From Blepharisma japonicum (taxonomy: Eukaryota > Ciliophora > Heterotrichea > Heterotrichida > Blepharismidae), in NCBI GenBank assembly GCA_949751835.1, contig CATKHK010000029.1, forward strand, positions 248,001-312,000: a stretch of 64,000 nucleotides of DNA. The letters are read 5' to 3'. Position numbers and translations under genes: made by a program. Of this stretch, positions 32,311 through 42,942 are shown piece after piece. A model generated the notes under the pieces. That model saw nothing but the letters and a program-made list of their open reading frames with translations, was not told the DNA's origin and ran no database searches. Each line of letters opens with the position of its first letter. Position 1 is the stretch's first letter.

Positions 32311-33300
32311 ATGAGAAGCAACGAAGAAGAGAGACTAAAGCATGTTGGAGATCTCGTTGGCCATAATGGTTGGGTTACTGCCCTTACCACAGGCAATGAA
32401 GAGCATGGAAACCTTCTTGTTTCCGTCTCCCGAGACCGTTCCCTTCTCATCTGGAATCTTGACCTTTCCCAAGAGCAAGGATTCATCCAAACAGTGGTTG
32501 CAAAACCTCACAGAGCCCTCAAAGGCCATTCCCACTTCATTTCAGATGTCGTTCTTTCCTCAGACAATAACTTTGCCCTTACAGGTTCCTGGGATACAAC
32601 CATGAGACTATGGGACTTACGCGCAGGACGCACGACCTACAGATTTGTTGGACACTCTAAAGACGTTTTAACAGTCGCTATGTCTCCAGACAACCGCCAA
32701 ATCCTATCAGGTTCTCGCGATAAGACAATTAAGCTTTGGAACACAATTGCTGAGATGAAGTATGAGTTCGATACTGAGTCTTCACATACTGACTGGGTTT
32801 CCTCTGTAAGGTTTACCCCAACAACTAAAGACCCACTTATTGTGTCAGCAGGCTGGGATAATTCAATCAAATTATGGGAACAACAAACATATAAGCTGAA
32901 GCATAACCTCATTGGGCACACAGGCTGTATTAATTCAACTACAATTTCTCCAGATGGAAACTTCTGTGCTTCTGGTGGAAAAGACTGTAGTGTTATGATC
33001 TGGCACATCAAAGACCAAGTTTTGCTATACCAATTAGATACTGGATCGTCAGTAAATGCCTTAGCTTTTTCCCCTACAAGGTATTGGCTTGCAGCTGCCA
33101 CTGATAGTGGAATTAAGGTATGGGACTTGGACACAAAGACTTTGATCAATGAATTTGTTCCTGACAAATATGCAAAAGATGGACAAACTAGAATTAGATC
33201 ACCTGGAGCTTTATCGGTAGCTTGGTCTGGGAATGGAGATGTCTTGTATGGAGGGTTCACAGATGGAGTAATTAGAGCTTATGCCGTTACTCAAGAATAA
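32311..33300 (+). CDS. RACK1: RACK1, 40S ribosome-associated WD40 protein
   Basis: 329 aa forming a complete seven-bladed WD propeller with the RACK1 signatures. Blade ends LLIWNL, MRLWDLR, IKLWNT, IKLWEQ, VMIWHI and IKVWDL are visible, along with GHSKDVLTVAMSPDNRQILS and the SRDKTIKLW segment. RACK1 sits on the head of the 40S subunit near the mRNA exit and docks kinases and other signalling proteins. All twelve Trp codons are TGG, none TGA, and the codon third positions are more C-rich than in its neighbours, as expected of a highly expressed gene. Confidence 0.95.
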   Translation: MRSNEEERLKHVGDLVGHNGWVTALTTGNEEHGNLLVSVSRDRSLLIWNLDLSQEQGFIQTVVAKPHRALKGHSHFISDVVLSSDNNFALTGSWDTTMRLWDLRAGRTTYRFVGHSKDVLTVAMSPDNRQILSGSRDKTIKLWNTIAEMKYEFDTESSHTDWVSSVRFTPTTKDPLIVSAGWDNSIKLWEQQTYKLKHNLIGHTGCINSTTISPDGNFCASGGKDCSVMIWHIKDQVLLYQLDTGSSVNALAFSPTRYWLAAATDSGIKVWDLDTKTLINEFVPDKYAKDGQTRIRSPGALSVAWSGNGDVLYGGFTDGVIRAYAVTQE

Positions 33301-33711
33301 ATTTTTAAGCGTCATGCCTTGAAGAATCAAAATTCTCAGGGCGACAGCCTTCTGCAAAAGAGGGAGGAAGGACATAATAAAAATTCTTAAAAATGGTGTA
33401 TCTGTATATGCTAAAACTCTCAGCAACTATGAATTAAGAAATTATGATTGTACAAAATCATAGTTATTATATATAGTTGATATATCATCAACTTAATTTT
33501 TATAATTTTATATATTTAGATAGGATCTTTCATATTTTCATGTATTAAGAATATCAAGTTTAATTTTATAATTATGATTAAATATTTTTCATTTAAATAA
33601 AATAATCTTATATCAAAATGCTAATATTTATTTATTTCACTCAATTAACTGAACTTTGTACCTATTTGTTATACTGCAATCGCATATTTCGATTCTGTGA
33701 TAAATTATAAA
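33301..33711. other. AT-rich spacer
   Basis: 3' sequence of RACK1 and promoter of RPN5. Nothing else recognised. Confidence 0.5.
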
Positions 33712-34881
33712 ATGGAGGAGGACTATTTGCAAGATCTTCTGAAAAAGGAAAAAGAATTAAGACAAGCTGAAGAAGTAAATGCTCAAGAATCCCAAAAAGT
33801 CATCTGTGAAATTGTTGAGCGTGTTCGTCAGACTGGAAACTGGGAAGCTGTAGCTGAGTGAATCCAAGCTTTAGCTAAGCGTCGAAGACAGCCTAAACAA
33901 GCTATTACAGGGATGATTCAGCAAGCAATTGGCTATCTCGATTTGTTGCCTAAAGGCCATCCTTTACTATTAGTCCTTCGAAAGGTTTCTGAAGGAAAAA
34001 TTTATTTGGAAGTAGAATTTGCCCGGCTAACAAAAGTATTAGCAGAACTCAAAGAGCAAGAAGGGAACCTAGAAGAATCTTCAAGTCTCCTCCAAGAAGT
34101 CCAAGTTGAAACTTATGGCTCCATGGATAAAAATGAAAAACTCAATTTTTTGCTTCAGCAATTAAGACTTTTATTAGCCCTCAATGACTATATAAGATTT
34201 TTTATTATTTCCAAAAAAGTCAATAGAAAAGTGTTAGACGAGTCTGGGATGGAAGCAGCCAAAGTCCAGTTTTTACAGTTCATGATCCAATACTATGACC
34301 ACCAAAAAAGTTATATGGAGTCTGCATTGGCTTATCAGACGCTTTATGAGGTCCAAGGGCAAGGGTTTGATGCAGCTCATGCATTGCAACAGATGGTGCT
34401 GAATTTATTATTAGTCCCTTACAGTGCTGAGCAAATTGATTTATTGAGAAGAGTTGAAGATAAAGAAGAACTAGAAGCAAACTTAAGACATGTGATAAAG
34501 ATTTTACTTGGAAAAGAAATAGGAAAAGTTCCAGGTGAAATCCAAGCATTACTGACTCCAGAGAAGTGGAATTTGTTGAGGAGAAGAATAAATCAGCACA
34601 ATATCAGGGTTGTTCAAAGCTATTATTCCAAAATCACTTTGAATAGACTTGCTGAGCTTTTAGAGTATACAGTCGATGAAACTGAGGCTGAAATAAGGGA
34701 TATGGTAAGCTATATGGGATTTTCCGCAAAAATAAACAGACCAGAAAAGTATATTTACTTCGCAAAACCTTCAGAGCCACAAAATCAGTTAAATGAGTGG
34801 GGAAGTGACATTTTTGGGCTCCTCAACCGTTTAGAAGAAATTACCCACTTAATTCACAGAGAGCACATTGTTGCCTCATAA
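33712..34881 (+). CDS. RPN5: 26S proteasome lid subunit RPN5 (PSMD12)
   Basis: 389 aa, one TGA (Trp, in AVAEW). Conserved family blocks: KRRRQPKQAITGMIQQA, KISEGKIYLEVEFARLTK-like EGKIYLEVEFARLTKVLAE, SLLQEVQVETYGSMDK, and DYIRFFIISKKVNRK. The C-terminal PCI winged-helix part is at about 250-345 (YYSKITLNRLAELL). RPN5 is a PCI scaffold of the 19S lid next to the deubiquitinase. It is shorter at the N-terminus than the animal protein (about 456 aa). ATG at 33712 follows AT-rich sequence and no upstream exon is evident. Confidence 0.92.
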
Positions 34882-34882
34882 T

Positions 34883-35941
34883 TTACGAATTAGTTTTATT
34901 AAAATTATTTTTTCTAATTTTCCAAATTCTAAATGAATGCAATTCATTGACCAAGGAGACTCTGTTCGAAATGCGACCTAAGTGGTTAATAATCGATTCG
35001 TATTTTTTGGCTCTTTTTATGGTTTGAGAAACTATTCCAAAGGATCTTTTTCTTTTGGCTGGCAATTTTTGTGAAATGTTTCAGGTCGATGTTATTATTT
35101 TTGAAATCGAAGGAGCATTCTCTTCATTTTTATGGGATTTGTGAATTTTTTCGTCATTTTTTGATGTATTTAAGGCTTTTTCTTCATTTTTTAATATTTT
35201 TTGGTTTATCTCAAGAATTTTTGATACTTTTTGATTTAGATCTTCATTTTTAGAGTTTTTTTGGACTTCTTCATTTTTTGATATTTTTTGGGTCTCTTCT
35301 TCATCTTTTGATAATTTTTGAATTCCTTCTTCATTTGCAGTTACTTTTTGGCTTGCTTCATCTTGTGAAGAAGGAGCTTTGGAACTTTTTTTGATAGCAT
35401 TTTCAGTTGACTTTATAAAAGATTTGCAAAATGCTGCCTTATCTGGTTTTTTTGGATTTGTGATACTTTCCATTGCTATTTTAACAAATGAGTCTAAGTT
35501 TGCATTAGGTGTTTCTGCAATATTTGAGCCATTTTGATTTTCAGTCTCATTATTCTGCTGTGGAGCTGATGAGATAACTAACGTTTCTTCTATATCCATT
35601 GCTTGGGCTTTTTCTTCAGGCTTACTAATTATTGGAATTGGTTGTTTAGCCTTTGCATTTGAATGAGCAAAAGCATGAGCCTTTAAAAGAAGATTATGCA
35701 GGACTTTAGAACACACTTGGCATTTGTATTTTTCTGGGCCGACTTGGTCAAATAAGGTCTTGTCAATTTCCATTTGTGCAGGCTTGCATTGATGGGTTTC
35801 TGCTTGAGGTCTTGGAAGAAGCTTGAGACATGTGCAGCATTTAAAAAATTCTGTTTCTTCTGGAAAGAGATGCTGGGTTAAGTTATTTTTCTCGATTTTT
35901 AAGAAGGAGATTCCGTTTATTTCGACTTTAGCGTCTGCCAT
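34883..35941 (-). CDS. Zinc-finger protein with Lys/Glu-rich degenerate repeats
   Basis: 352 aa, one TGA read as Trp at 35081. Two zinc-binding motifs: a Cys/His cluster at about 35-52 (CCTCLKLLPRPQAETHQC) and a classical C2H2 finger at about 73-93 (CQVCSKVLHNLLLKAHAFAH). From about 195 to 285 runs a degenerate 11-13-residue repeat of the type QKxSKNEE. The C-terminal 60 residues are basic (PAKRKRSFG, IKRAKK) and look like nuclear localisation signals. A nuclear DNA/RNA-binding role is likely. Its stop lies 1 bp from the RPN5 stop, tail to tail. Confidence 0.78.
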
Positions 35942-36092
35942 TTTTTCTATTATATGGGGGATATGTGAAAAAAGAATTTAGATATTCATTTTATGAAGTA
36001 ATTAGACATTTTATACTAAGAATAATATTTAATTTCTTTAAACCAATAAAGCGAAGCACACAAAGAAATATAATTCTGATACTGAATTTCAA

Positions 36093-36710
36093 TTAATTAC
36101 TTATACTATTAAATAACTGTTGCCATCCCGTTACTCTTGTGATATTAGAAGCATCAGGCACCCATATTCCATTTATCAAATACGAAGGAGTTCCTGGCAT
36201 CTTTATAGAGCATGCAAAGTCGTAAGAATTTCTCAAACTTCTATTTGCAGCGTATGCATTCATTCCATTAAGTATCGTATTAAAGCTCGCTCCAGTAGCT
36301 TGCATGGCATACAAAATCACAGTATTTTGCATGGTCTGAAAGTCATTTTGACTTGCTTGCTGAATAAAAGTGTCTTGCTTCTGAAACATTATGTCAATAT
36401 ATGAAGTAAAATTTGTTGAAGTAAAATTCATCTGTATAAATCTTCCTGCTAATGCTACATTGAAGGATAGTAGTCTGTAGGATAATGGAAAGATGTGAAT
36501 AATCAGTCCAAGCCACTTTTGGTTTTGATTGTAATATTGCATGACAGATGGATAGGCTAGCTTAGATTGAGGGTCCAAGTGATCCATAAACATTTCAAGA
36601 GTGTAGTTACTTCTTAAAGGGCCAAAGAATAGCCCATCATAAGGATGCGGAATTGGAGTTACTTGAGTTGCAGCAGCGATTGACAAAATTAGAGAGGCAA
36701 TAATTATCAT
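36093..36710 (-). CDS. Secreted thioredoxin-fold (DsbA-like) protein without CxxC
   Basis: 205 aa with a signal peptide (about 1-15, IIIASLILSIAAA). The core resembles a DsbA/thioredoxin_4 fold: IIHIFPLSYRLLSFNVALAG (strand then helix after the active site), a helical insert, and the cis-Pro region GTPSYLINGIWVP. The position expected to hold the CxxC has no cysteine pair (WLGLII), so redox catalysis is unlikely. Related non-redox proteins occur in ciliates and plants. Role unknown; possibly lumenal binding. Confidence 0.68.
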   Translation of the reverse strand: MIIIASLILSIAAATQVTPIPHPYDGLFFGPLRSNYTLEMFMDHLDPQSKLAYPSVMQYYNQNQKWLGLIIHIFPLSYRLLSFNVALAGRFIQMNFTSTNFTSYIDIMFQKQDTFIQQASQNDFQTMQNTVILYAMQATGASFNTILNGMNAYAANRSLRNSYDFACSIKMPGTPSYLINGIWVPDASNITRVTGWQQLFNSISN

Positions 36711-37190
36711 TATCTCAATAAAAGAGAAAATAATTTTTTGGTGTTATATCTTATGGCTTTATAATTATAATGAAACAAATAATTTTATTAACCTAAGGAT
36801 TCATTGCTTCTGGGCACACAATAAATATTTTAAATGAAATAAACTTCTAATTTAAAACACCTGTGAGAATTTTGCCCTATAACTGACCTTGTTTATAAAG
36901 ACTTAATATTAATTGTCTTTATTGTCTTCTAGTCAACATTTTTTATTATACTAACGAATAATTTTTTCAGACTTAACCTCGGATAATCCTAATTAGCAAG
37001 ATTATGATTAAAAATGATTATCAAAGAGATAATAGCAAAATAGTGATAACGCTAAAACTAACTTTCTGAAAGGTATGTAATTTAATTTAATAAGTGCCCT
37101 TATATAAATCGTTGTGCAATTTTTGGTCAAATATAATAGTAAAGTACCAATTATATTTATTTGAACTTTATTTTTAGTTGAAAATGAATA
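36711..37190. other. AT-rich spacer
   Basis: Between two minus-strand genes. No gene or repeat recognised. Confidence 0.5.
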
Positions 37191-40100
37191 TTAAATCTTA
37201 GGCATTAAAGGAAATTCATCGAGTAGCGCTCGCTTCAGATCATCATACGAGCTAAGCGTACTTGTCATTGATGTTTTGCGGAAATTCCCAATATGGTCTA
37301 GCAGTTCTTCCAGCTTTGCTTCATTTTTCGAGTAAGTTTCTGAAATTGCCAGAAGCTTTTCAGGTCCGCTATGCTCTATGACTCCCATTTTCTCAAATGT
37401 GTGAAGAGCATTTTTCAGATTTTCTAGTGAGCAAGACTCATAAAATGCTAAACCTCTTTCCTCATACATGTTTTCTGCAAACCACTGGACATTTTGTAAA
37501 GCTTTCTCAAATTTAGGATGTTGCCTTGTTCTTAAAGCTAAAGAAAATACTAATGTAACCCAATATGAATCAATCACAGGCCACAGCATGGAGCATAAAA
37601 ATGAGATCATCAGTTCTCCATTTTGCCTAATTTTTATTTTGTCCTCAATTTCTTCTAAAACCCCTCTTTTCTTAAGCATTCTCAAAGAATTCTCAATTGC
37701 TTCTTCTTTTGACGCTGTAAATCTGCTTACAAACTCTCTTTCTATTAAATTCCATAAAAATAAGGTTTCTACAATAACTCTTTCTTTTGAAACCCCAGAA
37801 TTCCAGGCAAGTTTTTCTCCAAAGCTATATAAAGCACATGCACAAAGAGCTTCACCAATAAAAATATGATGCAAAGCATTTCTATAATAAGAAAGCAGTA
37901 AAATATTTTTATAGTCATCTCTCATAGAGATACTTGGCTCGAAAACATCTTTTTTATGTGAAATTGTGCTACCTAGGTGGCTTATTGCATTTCGTACTGA
38001 ACCCTGAGCGCTGCCACTGTCAACCCCTCCAACTTTCCAACCTCGGATTTTAATTTCGTCTCTGAGCCATTCGACTTTAGATACAAGTTCATCGTCAGAG
38101 ACACCTCTTCTGTGCATGAGAAGAACTGCAGCTACAAGGGAAGTGGGCATAATCATTATGTGGTCTTGAAGCCTGTAAACTATTTCGTAGCCTAAAAGTT
38201 TGTTGATGTTGTCTTTGGCTTGGCTGTTGACGATTTGATTTGATGGAACTTTTGAGAGAGCAAAAGCTTTGATTGAGATTGGCTCGCTTAAAGTGACATA
38301 AATTTTTCCAAAGTTCATATTTAAAATTTTTGATGATTTCACAACTCGTAATAAAGATTCTCTTACCTTTTCTTCACCAAGAAGCTCAAAAGGAAAAGTT
38401 TCACCTTCAAGAACTCTTTCATAATTAATTGTGACAGGGACAAAATGAATGTCTTGAACCTCTCCTTCAAAAAATGCTTCAGTACACATTGACAGAAGCC
38501 CAAATTTAGGATGCAGAGTCTTGCCTGTTCGACTTCTAGTTCCCTCAACGAAAAATTCAAGAATTTGTTGGTCTCTTAGCAACTGCTTCATGTATTCAGA
38601 TAAAATAGCTGCATACAAGTGGTCACCTGACACTCTTCTTTTAATAAAAAATGCCCCAGTAGTTCTTAATAAATGATTAATTAGCGTAATGCTCAAAAAT
38701 TCATCAGTTGCAGCAATATATGGCATTTTAATATTGAATGAAAAAAATACATAAGACATAATCAAAAAATCAATATAGCTTCTATGTGTAGGCACCAGCA
38801 CAATAGGTCCTGTATTCTTTAGTTTTAATTCTTTAATCTTCATCAGAGCTTCTTGGTTGACTTCAACTTTTTCATAAATTGTTCTCCAAATTTTCCTTAA
38901 GAACCATCCAAACACCCTAACCATTGGCATTCTAAGGTCGCAAGCCATTCTATCGATGATGTGTTGAGCTTTTTTGTGTAAAGCACTTTCAGTTGTAGTT
39001 TTATCTTCCTCCGCAAGTCTTCGGATCACTTCTTGGACCTTAGGAGCATTAATGATCATTGATTTCATTTCATGAAGTCCTCTTATAAACATTGGCTCTC
39101 CGTGATTATAAGCCCAAGTGATATCAGAGAAATACTGGCGTTTTCGATAATCCCAATTGATATTAAGGGATGTGGAATCTGCTGAAGGCGGGTCAGCTGG
39201 TTCTTTCAGCACGAATTTTTTAAGGCCATAGCAAAAGTTAGAAAGGAATATTCTCCAGTCTATTTTAGTAATATCTAAGTCGAATTTCAAAGCTTCATCA
39301 CGAGTTAAACCTTTCTGTAAAGCACTTAGATTTTGACTAGAAAAGATCCAATCGTTTAAAGTAAAATGGGAAAAAACTTGTCCAATTACTCTTTCTCTTC
39401 CTAACACTTTTTTAAATCTCAGTGCATTTTTGACAACTGCTTGATTTCCTGTCAATTGTCCATACTTTAAAAATAGCCAGGCTGGAAACTGCCTCCTGAC
39501 CTTGTGCATTGCGTCATAAGCTTTCAAATTTTTGTAAAAAGCTATACTTGCAGGCGAAATAGCTTTGCTTGATGGAAACTTTTGCCAGTAATTAGAACTT
39601 ACGTCTGCGCAAGTACCCAAAGTCACTGGGTTAACTGAACTTGTGCCAAGCATCAAAATTTCTACTTTGTTTGGCTTGCAAATCTTAGCTGCCGCTACAA
39701 TAATACCGTTTGCAACGATATCTACTGGAATTTGGTCCAGAATAGTTTTTCTGTTTCCAAGCCCTACTTTAAGAATTCCAAGCCCGATGGAGAAGAAAAA
39801 GGTTCCTGCTGCAGATACACTGTCAATCCACCCTGGAACTGGCTCTCTTCAGCTGCTTCCAATAATTGTAGGTCTCGTAATACAAATGGGCATATCTTTA
39901 ACTTCGTCTTTTATTAAATTCTCAGTTAGGTTTTTGGTAAATGTATAAGTGTTTGGGTAAGGAGTGATAATATCAGGAGTCCTTCTTTCAATTTCTTCCA
40001 CGCTAAGCTGCAATAAATCTTGCAATAACTGCCTAGGCTTCCAATTGACAGGGTAGATTTTTTCTTCTACCCATCCTTTTTGTATGCAATTGACGTAAGC

Positions 40101-40568
40101 AGTTGAGACTTGCACAAAGGCTACTAAATTCTTGCATTGTTTACCTAAGTCTATAACTCTTAGTGTTCCCAATGTGTTTATTTGTAAAGCTTGGTCAAGT
40201 CTTTGATTGAAATCAATTGAAGCTGCAGAGTTCATAATGATGTTTACATTGTCAATCAAATGCTGACGGTCTTGAGGGGATAGGGCTAAGGCTTCTTGCT
40301 GAAGGTCACCTTCAATTGGAAATACCTTTGCTTGGATGAAATCATCAAAGGCAAGTTCTCTTGCTCTAAGTCTATCAAAAATGGGCGAATCAATTATTTC
40401 TTTTCTAAACCTCTCGCCAGCGATAGTATTTTTCTTGTGTCGAATGAAGACGTAAATTCTGTTAATTTGTGGAAGGGAGTATAGAATCTTTTCTAAAAGG
40501 ACTTTTCCAACAAATCCTGTACAGCCTGTCACGAGAATATTTTTACCCTCATAAAAAGCCTCAACCAT
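37191..40568 (-). CDS. FARAT: Bifunctional fatty acyl-CoA reductase / DHAP acyltransferase (FARAT-type)
   Basis: 1125 aa. N-terminal half (about 1-450) is a fatty acyl-CoA reductase: NAD(P)H loop NILVTGCTGFVGKVLLEK, YTFTK catalytic Tyr-Lys, and REPVPGWIDS (its Trp/Arg follows the single TGA at 39849). The C-terminal half (about 480-1125) is a glycerone-phosphate/GPAT-type acyltransferase with HRSYID (about 595), GAFFIKRR, FVEGTRSRTGK (about 673) and FVPVTINYE. FAR makes the fatty alcohol and DHAPAT the acyl-DHAP, the two precursors that alkyl-DHAP synthase combines, so one polypeptide supplies both inputs of ether-lipid synthesis. The same fusion has been characterised in Tetrahymena. The C-terminus (MPKI) is not a canonical peroxisomal PTS1. 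Confidence 0.95.
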
Positions 40569-41035
40569 ATTTTATTATAAAGTTAATGATGTCAACATAA
40601 GAGTTATCAGCTTTTCCTGATATAGTTTAATTGGCATTAATACAATATGAGATAACGAAGCTATTTTATAATATTCGAAATCATAATGACTCTTATAAGA
40701 ATCCAAGCAGAAATGTTTAAAATAATTAGAACAGTCAGCTGTTCTTAATTCTATGATGGTATGCTATTATTTTGAAATTCAAAAAAAAATAAGAAATCTT
40801 TTTACTGTTTTTGCTCTGAGTTTAATTAAAATTCTTTCATTAAGAATAGCTTTCTATGGTATTTTTAAGTTTCATTGAATTTTCAATTAAAAGCCTTGAA
40901 ACTATTATTTATAATTCTTCCTACCTCCACAGTTACTACCAATTATATAAATTGGGTTTTATACAAATATAAGATAGCAAATAAAATTCATAATATTAAC
41001 TGACTAATTAACAATTTTATATCCTAAAGTATTAT
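40569..41035. other. AT-rich spacer
   Basis: Upstream of the FARAT gene and downstream of the NDUFA8-like gene, both minus strand. Nothing recognised. Confidence 0.5.
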
Positions 41036-41416
41036 TTAGAATCTAGGCCTGTTCTTCTTGGTATCATAGTCTGGGCGGACTCCTCCATACTTCTTGATTC
41101 CTTCTTCAGCATACCATTTAGGATTTTCTTGGCATTTATTGAAGATATCCATTTCAAGTTCACAAGCAAGAAGATTTCCTGAGAACTTATAAAAGCATTC
41201 TCTATAATTATTCATAGGACCTAAGCAGATTGGCTCAACTTCTTCAACTTTTTCATAGCATTTTAGTAGGTTTAGTGATTCTTTTTGACAGAGTTCTGGG
41301 CGATGCTGTCCCATATAGTCTAACTGTCTGCAATCTTCATAGTCATAAACTTGCTCTCTACATACATCAAATGCCCTTTGAGCATGAAGAATAATTTCAT
41401 CGGTGGGAGAATACAT
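41036..41416 (-). CDS. NDUFA8: NDUFA8-like complex I subunit with four CX9C motifs
   Basis: 126 aa with four exact CX9C spacings in order: CREQVYDYEDC, CQKESLNLLKC, CLGPMNNYREC and CELEMDIFNKC. This double-CHCH arrangement is the signature of NDUFA8/PGIV, an intermembrane-space subunit of respiratory complex I. The C-terminus ends YDTKKNRPRF. No presequence is needed because such proteins use the Mia40 route. The assignment rests on motif count and length; other quadruple-CX9C proteins are rare. Confidence 0.78.
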   Translation of the reverse strand: MYSPTDEIILHAQRAFDVCREQVYDYEDCRQLDYMGQHRPELCQKESLNLLKCYEKVEEVEPICLGPMNNYRECFYKFSGNLLACELEMDIFNKCQENPKWYAEEGIKKYGGVRPDYDTKKNRPRF

Positions 41417-41653
41417 TTATTATTTATCAAAAGTCATTCAATTTTTGCAAAGAATCCATCAAAAATCAGATGATTTTTTGCAGATTAGGAAGACATTATG
41501 TTTTTTAAGAAATTATTAAAGGTTGCTTATCTCCTTATACCCTTATTAATTTATAAAATTGAAATAATTTAGTTTATATCGTAAAACATTATTCTGCTGA
41601 GAATAAGCATAGAAATACATCCTAAATCTGTCCAATTCCTTACAAAAAATATT

Positions 41654-42295
41654 TTACCAATTTTCAAAGGCAATTGAATCATTCAATTTTTTATGTATCC
41701 TTTGAAGTTGTAATGTTGAGTTTAAGTTATCATGATATATCCTTTTTATGATATATACAATTTCCTTAATCACTTCTCTTCTAGCAATTTTCTCATTTAA
41801 GCAAGCAGTTCTGCTGCCATTATTCCTACTTTTCTCTACAAACTTTAATTCTTTTAATTTTTTCGCAAGGCCAACTGCTAAGAGTAATTGTGATTTGTTA
41901 CTACTACCATTAAGCAAAGCTCTATTACAATTTTTTTCTCATTTAGCTATCTCACTTTGAGGGAATTCTTGCTTTTGCTCTCAGCATTTTAATAGCCTTT
42001 TGACTTCTTTTAATGTATCTAAATCAGAAACAGAAAAAGAGATTGCTTTAGGTATAGCCTTTTGAAATGCAGCCTTTAATTCTTCATCATTGAAGTTTTT
42101 AATGATATCGTGGGCTAGGTAAAATAAAGCAAGCTTTTGATGACTTTTTTCTACAGTTTTTAATCACAAATTTACAATTAAATGAATGTGGGTTGGAAAC
42201 GAGATTAAAAATTCTTGGCATCAGCTAGATACTAATTCTATACTCTCCTTATTGGGATTCAGGCGTATTATAAGCTTTTTGAATTCAGATACCAT
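41654..42295 (-). CDS. CTD-interacting-domain (CID/RPR) protein
   Basis: 213 aa; five TGA codons are Trp, so with the standard code the CID would be cut into pieces. Residues about 1-125 fit the CID pattern: SIELVSSWCQEFLISFPTHI, then LALFYLAHDIIKNF (the family L-x-Y-L-x-N/H-D-I-x-x-N block) and a final helix (TLKEVKRLLKCWEQ, family W-x-x-R/Q). CIDs of RPRD1, Rtt103, Nrd1 and Pcf11 bind phosphorylated RNA polymerase II C-terminal repeats and couple transcription to 3' processing or dephosphorylation. A basic helical C-terminal half follows. RPRD1/Rtt103-like is the closest call by length. Confidence 0.78.
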
Positions 42296-42942
42296 ATTGT
42301 GAATTAAATTTATTTTATTAATACCCCAGATATTATTTCGGAAAATAATTATATCAAATGGAAAAGATATTTAGGTTTACTTAGGAATAATAATTGATAT
42401 AAACTATTCTGAAATTGACATAAGCTAAGAAGCATTAAGACCACTTAAAGAGTTTTTATATCTTTTGATAAATTATCTGGCTAGTCACAAATTTTCTTAA
42501 AAATACTTATAATAGCAGATTCTGATATTATTTAATTATAATCCTATTAGAAATATGATTCAATATTTTTCTTTATATGAATAAATCTTAAAAATATAAT
42601 TTTCAATAAAAAGAAAAAAATTAAAGTATTTTGATAAAGAATATCAAATGCTACAGAGCTTACATTAATTATTATACTCAAGCAAAAAAACCAAATAATC
42701 TTTTTTTTTGCTTTCTATCAGAAGAAGTAAAAAACAAATTTTTTCATGCTAAAAGAGGGTAGGCCAAAAAATTTTTCTTATTTAATTAACTTAATGAAAT
42801 GCGTATATAAATTAAAACTATCTATGCAGTGTTTACTTCCTTAATGAAGTTTGAAATCTTTGAGAAGAAAAAATTTGTAGCACTAGATGATGTTTCCTTT
42901 ATCTCCTTATTTTATATAATTATAATTAATTTATTAAAAATA
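42296..42942. other. AT-rich spacer with a poly-A/poly-T hairpin
   Basis: Between two minus-strand genes. Apart from the inverted repeat at 42680-42713, no gene or RNA recognised. Confidence 0.5.
42680..42713. repeat. 11-bp inverted repeat
   Basis: AAGCAAAAAAA at 42680-42690 and its complement TTTTTTTGCTT at 42703-42713, 12 nt apart. It lies about 230 bp downstream of the first B-box/MORN gene stop and is probably a low-complexity coincidence, possibly a 3' hairpin. Confidence 0.4.
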
